This document shows, piece by piece, positions 60,559-61,197 of a stretch of DNA of 61,197 nt. A program made the translations under genes and the position numbers. The stretch covers positions 1 through 61,197 of the forward strand of contig DAOVGR010000024.1 of NCBI GenBank assembly GCA_030672305.1, in the 5' to 3' direction. The stretch comes from Thermoplasmatales archaeon (GTDB lineage: Archaea; Thermoplasmatota; E2; DHVEG-1). Below the pieces are notes generated by a model, which made no database searches, was not told the DNA's origin, and was given only the letters and a program-made list of their open reading frames with translations. How positions within the stretch are numbered: the stretch's first letter is position 1; each line of letters opens with the position of its first letter.

Positions 60559-61062
60559 ATGCTTCCAGAAAAATCTCATGATGAGATTTTAAAAGCAATT
60601 GATCAATTTGATAAAGATTTTCGAAATAGAAAAGATTGGTTAAATTGGGAAAAAAATGAGAATCAGTTTTATGCTATTGAATATAATAATCGCAGATATC
60701 CAGTTAAAAAGATTATTTCGCTTGCAACAGGTGTACCTGTGAGTGAATTTATTGGAGGAAAACCATCAAATAATTATATACGTAAAAGAGGTTTTGAAGT
60801 GGTAGATATAAGAGAAGATACTAAAGAAAAAAATATTAGAGTTTTTTTAGCACCGGCTAGTAATGAAACATCTCAAACTCATATGAAGAATAGCCTCACT
60901 CCAGGTAAGCAATATAAAGAATTGGCTCCTTATTTAAGCGATGAAGGAAAATCTGAACTATCCCTTTTAGATACAATACCAACTTGGGGATGTGTCTCAT
61001 CCTTAAAAGGTAGATGGGATCAAATGCAACCAGGTGATTGGGTGCTTTTCTACGTTCAGTAG
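60559..61062 (+). CDS. ScoMcrA-like N-terminal fragment (Type IV restriction-related)
   Basis: 167 aa from the ATG at 60559 (AAAGGATGG upstream); an earlier TTG at 60535 overlaps the mazG end. Residues 1-80 (WLNWEKNENQFYAIEYNNRRYPVKKIISLA ... GGKPSNNYIRKRGFEVV) match the N-terminal head domain of ScoMcrA-like modification-dependent restriction enzymes. The second part (VFLAPASNETSQTHMKNSL ... WDQMQPGDWVLFYVQ) looks like the start of a larger domain that is cut by TAG in the middle of a typical motif. Probably a truncated or frameshifted gene. Whether the nuclease part follows further out cannot be seen. Confidence 0.7.
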   Translation: MLPEKSHDEILKAIDQFDKDFRNRKDWLNWEKNENQFYAIEYNNRRYPVKKIISLATGVPVSEFIGGKPSNNYIRKRGFEVVDIREDTKEKNIRVFLAPASNETSQTHMKNSLTPGKQYKELAPYLSDEGKSELSLLDTIPTWGCVSSLKGRWDQMQPGDWVLFYVQ

Positions 61063-61197
61063 TTCGGAATGTAGATAATTTTTTTCCAAATTTATTACAC
61101 TAAATCCAATAAATGTATGAAAAACAATCAATAATTTATCACTTTGAATGGATGGAGGAACTAATTTTAACCGTAATTATTCCTTTAAAAATTGGAG

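Noticed and set aside
1..61197. Search for rRNA, tRNA, replication origin and CRISPR array
   Set aside because: I saw no sequence with the conserved motifs of any of these.

Overview
The window looks archaeal and AT-rich. The evidence is a set of repeated TATA boxes (GGAAATATTTAAAT) followed by short leaders with GGGAGG ribosome-binding sites, some leaderless starts, T-tract terminators, and the protein families present: NosD-type beta helices with an RKGLVLGII-type signal peptide, HEPN/MNT pairs, a DUF5678-retropepsin pair and a DUF4143 ATPase. The many PKD-bearing secreted cysteine peptidases (C25, C10, C39-like, C45-like, caspase-like) suggest a protein-degrading, sediment-type lineage of Thermoplasmatota (MBG-D/Thermoprofundales-like). 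That placement is inference; no rRNA or other marker gene is in the window.

Layout. 1-8087: secreted proteins (C25 peptidase on the minus strand, C10 peptidase, a PKD protein, an FG-GAP repeat protein). 8136-9576: two housekeeping-type genes (FMN split barrel, EamA transporter). 9577-17683: small secreted proteins, a propeller/FN3/PKD protein and two NosD-like beta helices, with several rearrangement scars. 17763-33974: the densest part of the secretome (C25, C10, C45-like, C39-like, FN3/PKD), interrupted by a Fic gene, an IS110 relic, a tail-fibre-like protein and an ABC-F ATPase. 34216-40894: DUF5678 plus retropepsin, a GH13 enzyme, HEPN/MNT, one secreted protein, AbiE and a zinc ribbon. 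41302-46264: C25, caspase-like protease and a secreted double nitroreductase. 46441-57141: zincin, DUF4143 ATPase, RelE-type toxin-antitoxin pair, giant pseudocaspase, transglutaminase and RadC. 57207-61062: toxin-antitoxin genes, a second Fic gene, a lipoprotein, MazG and a fragment of a McrA-like restriction gene.

The main theme is a coordinated secretome. Fifteen otherwise unrelated secreted proteins end in the same short C-terminal module: an [I/T/M]-P-R-x-[KR] hinge, a variable spacer, and a terminal amphipathic block close to LFERFPNxFPLLRYLLGLQ at the exact C-terminus. Most of the same genes share a promoter in which a TTAAC-N4-GTTAA dyad abuts the TATA box, and several share a nearly identical signal peptide. 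I read this as one co-regulated, co-sorted set of extracellular hydrolases and surface proteins. The tail does not resemble the archaeosortase PGF-CTERM or PEF-CTERM architecture and is the best candidate here for an undescribed sorting or anchoring system. A second C-terminal class (FGLGKI...), in two adjacent proteins, may be an alternative.

The second theme is recombination. An intergenic repeat of about 75 bp, often just downstream of a tail gene, is associated with one intact radC and at least five radC relics, one fused in frame to a tail remnant. A toxin-antitoxin pair sits between duplicated radC bases. A separate hairpin element of about 80 nt occurs three times with a compensatory base change in its closing stem, and may be a structured RNA.
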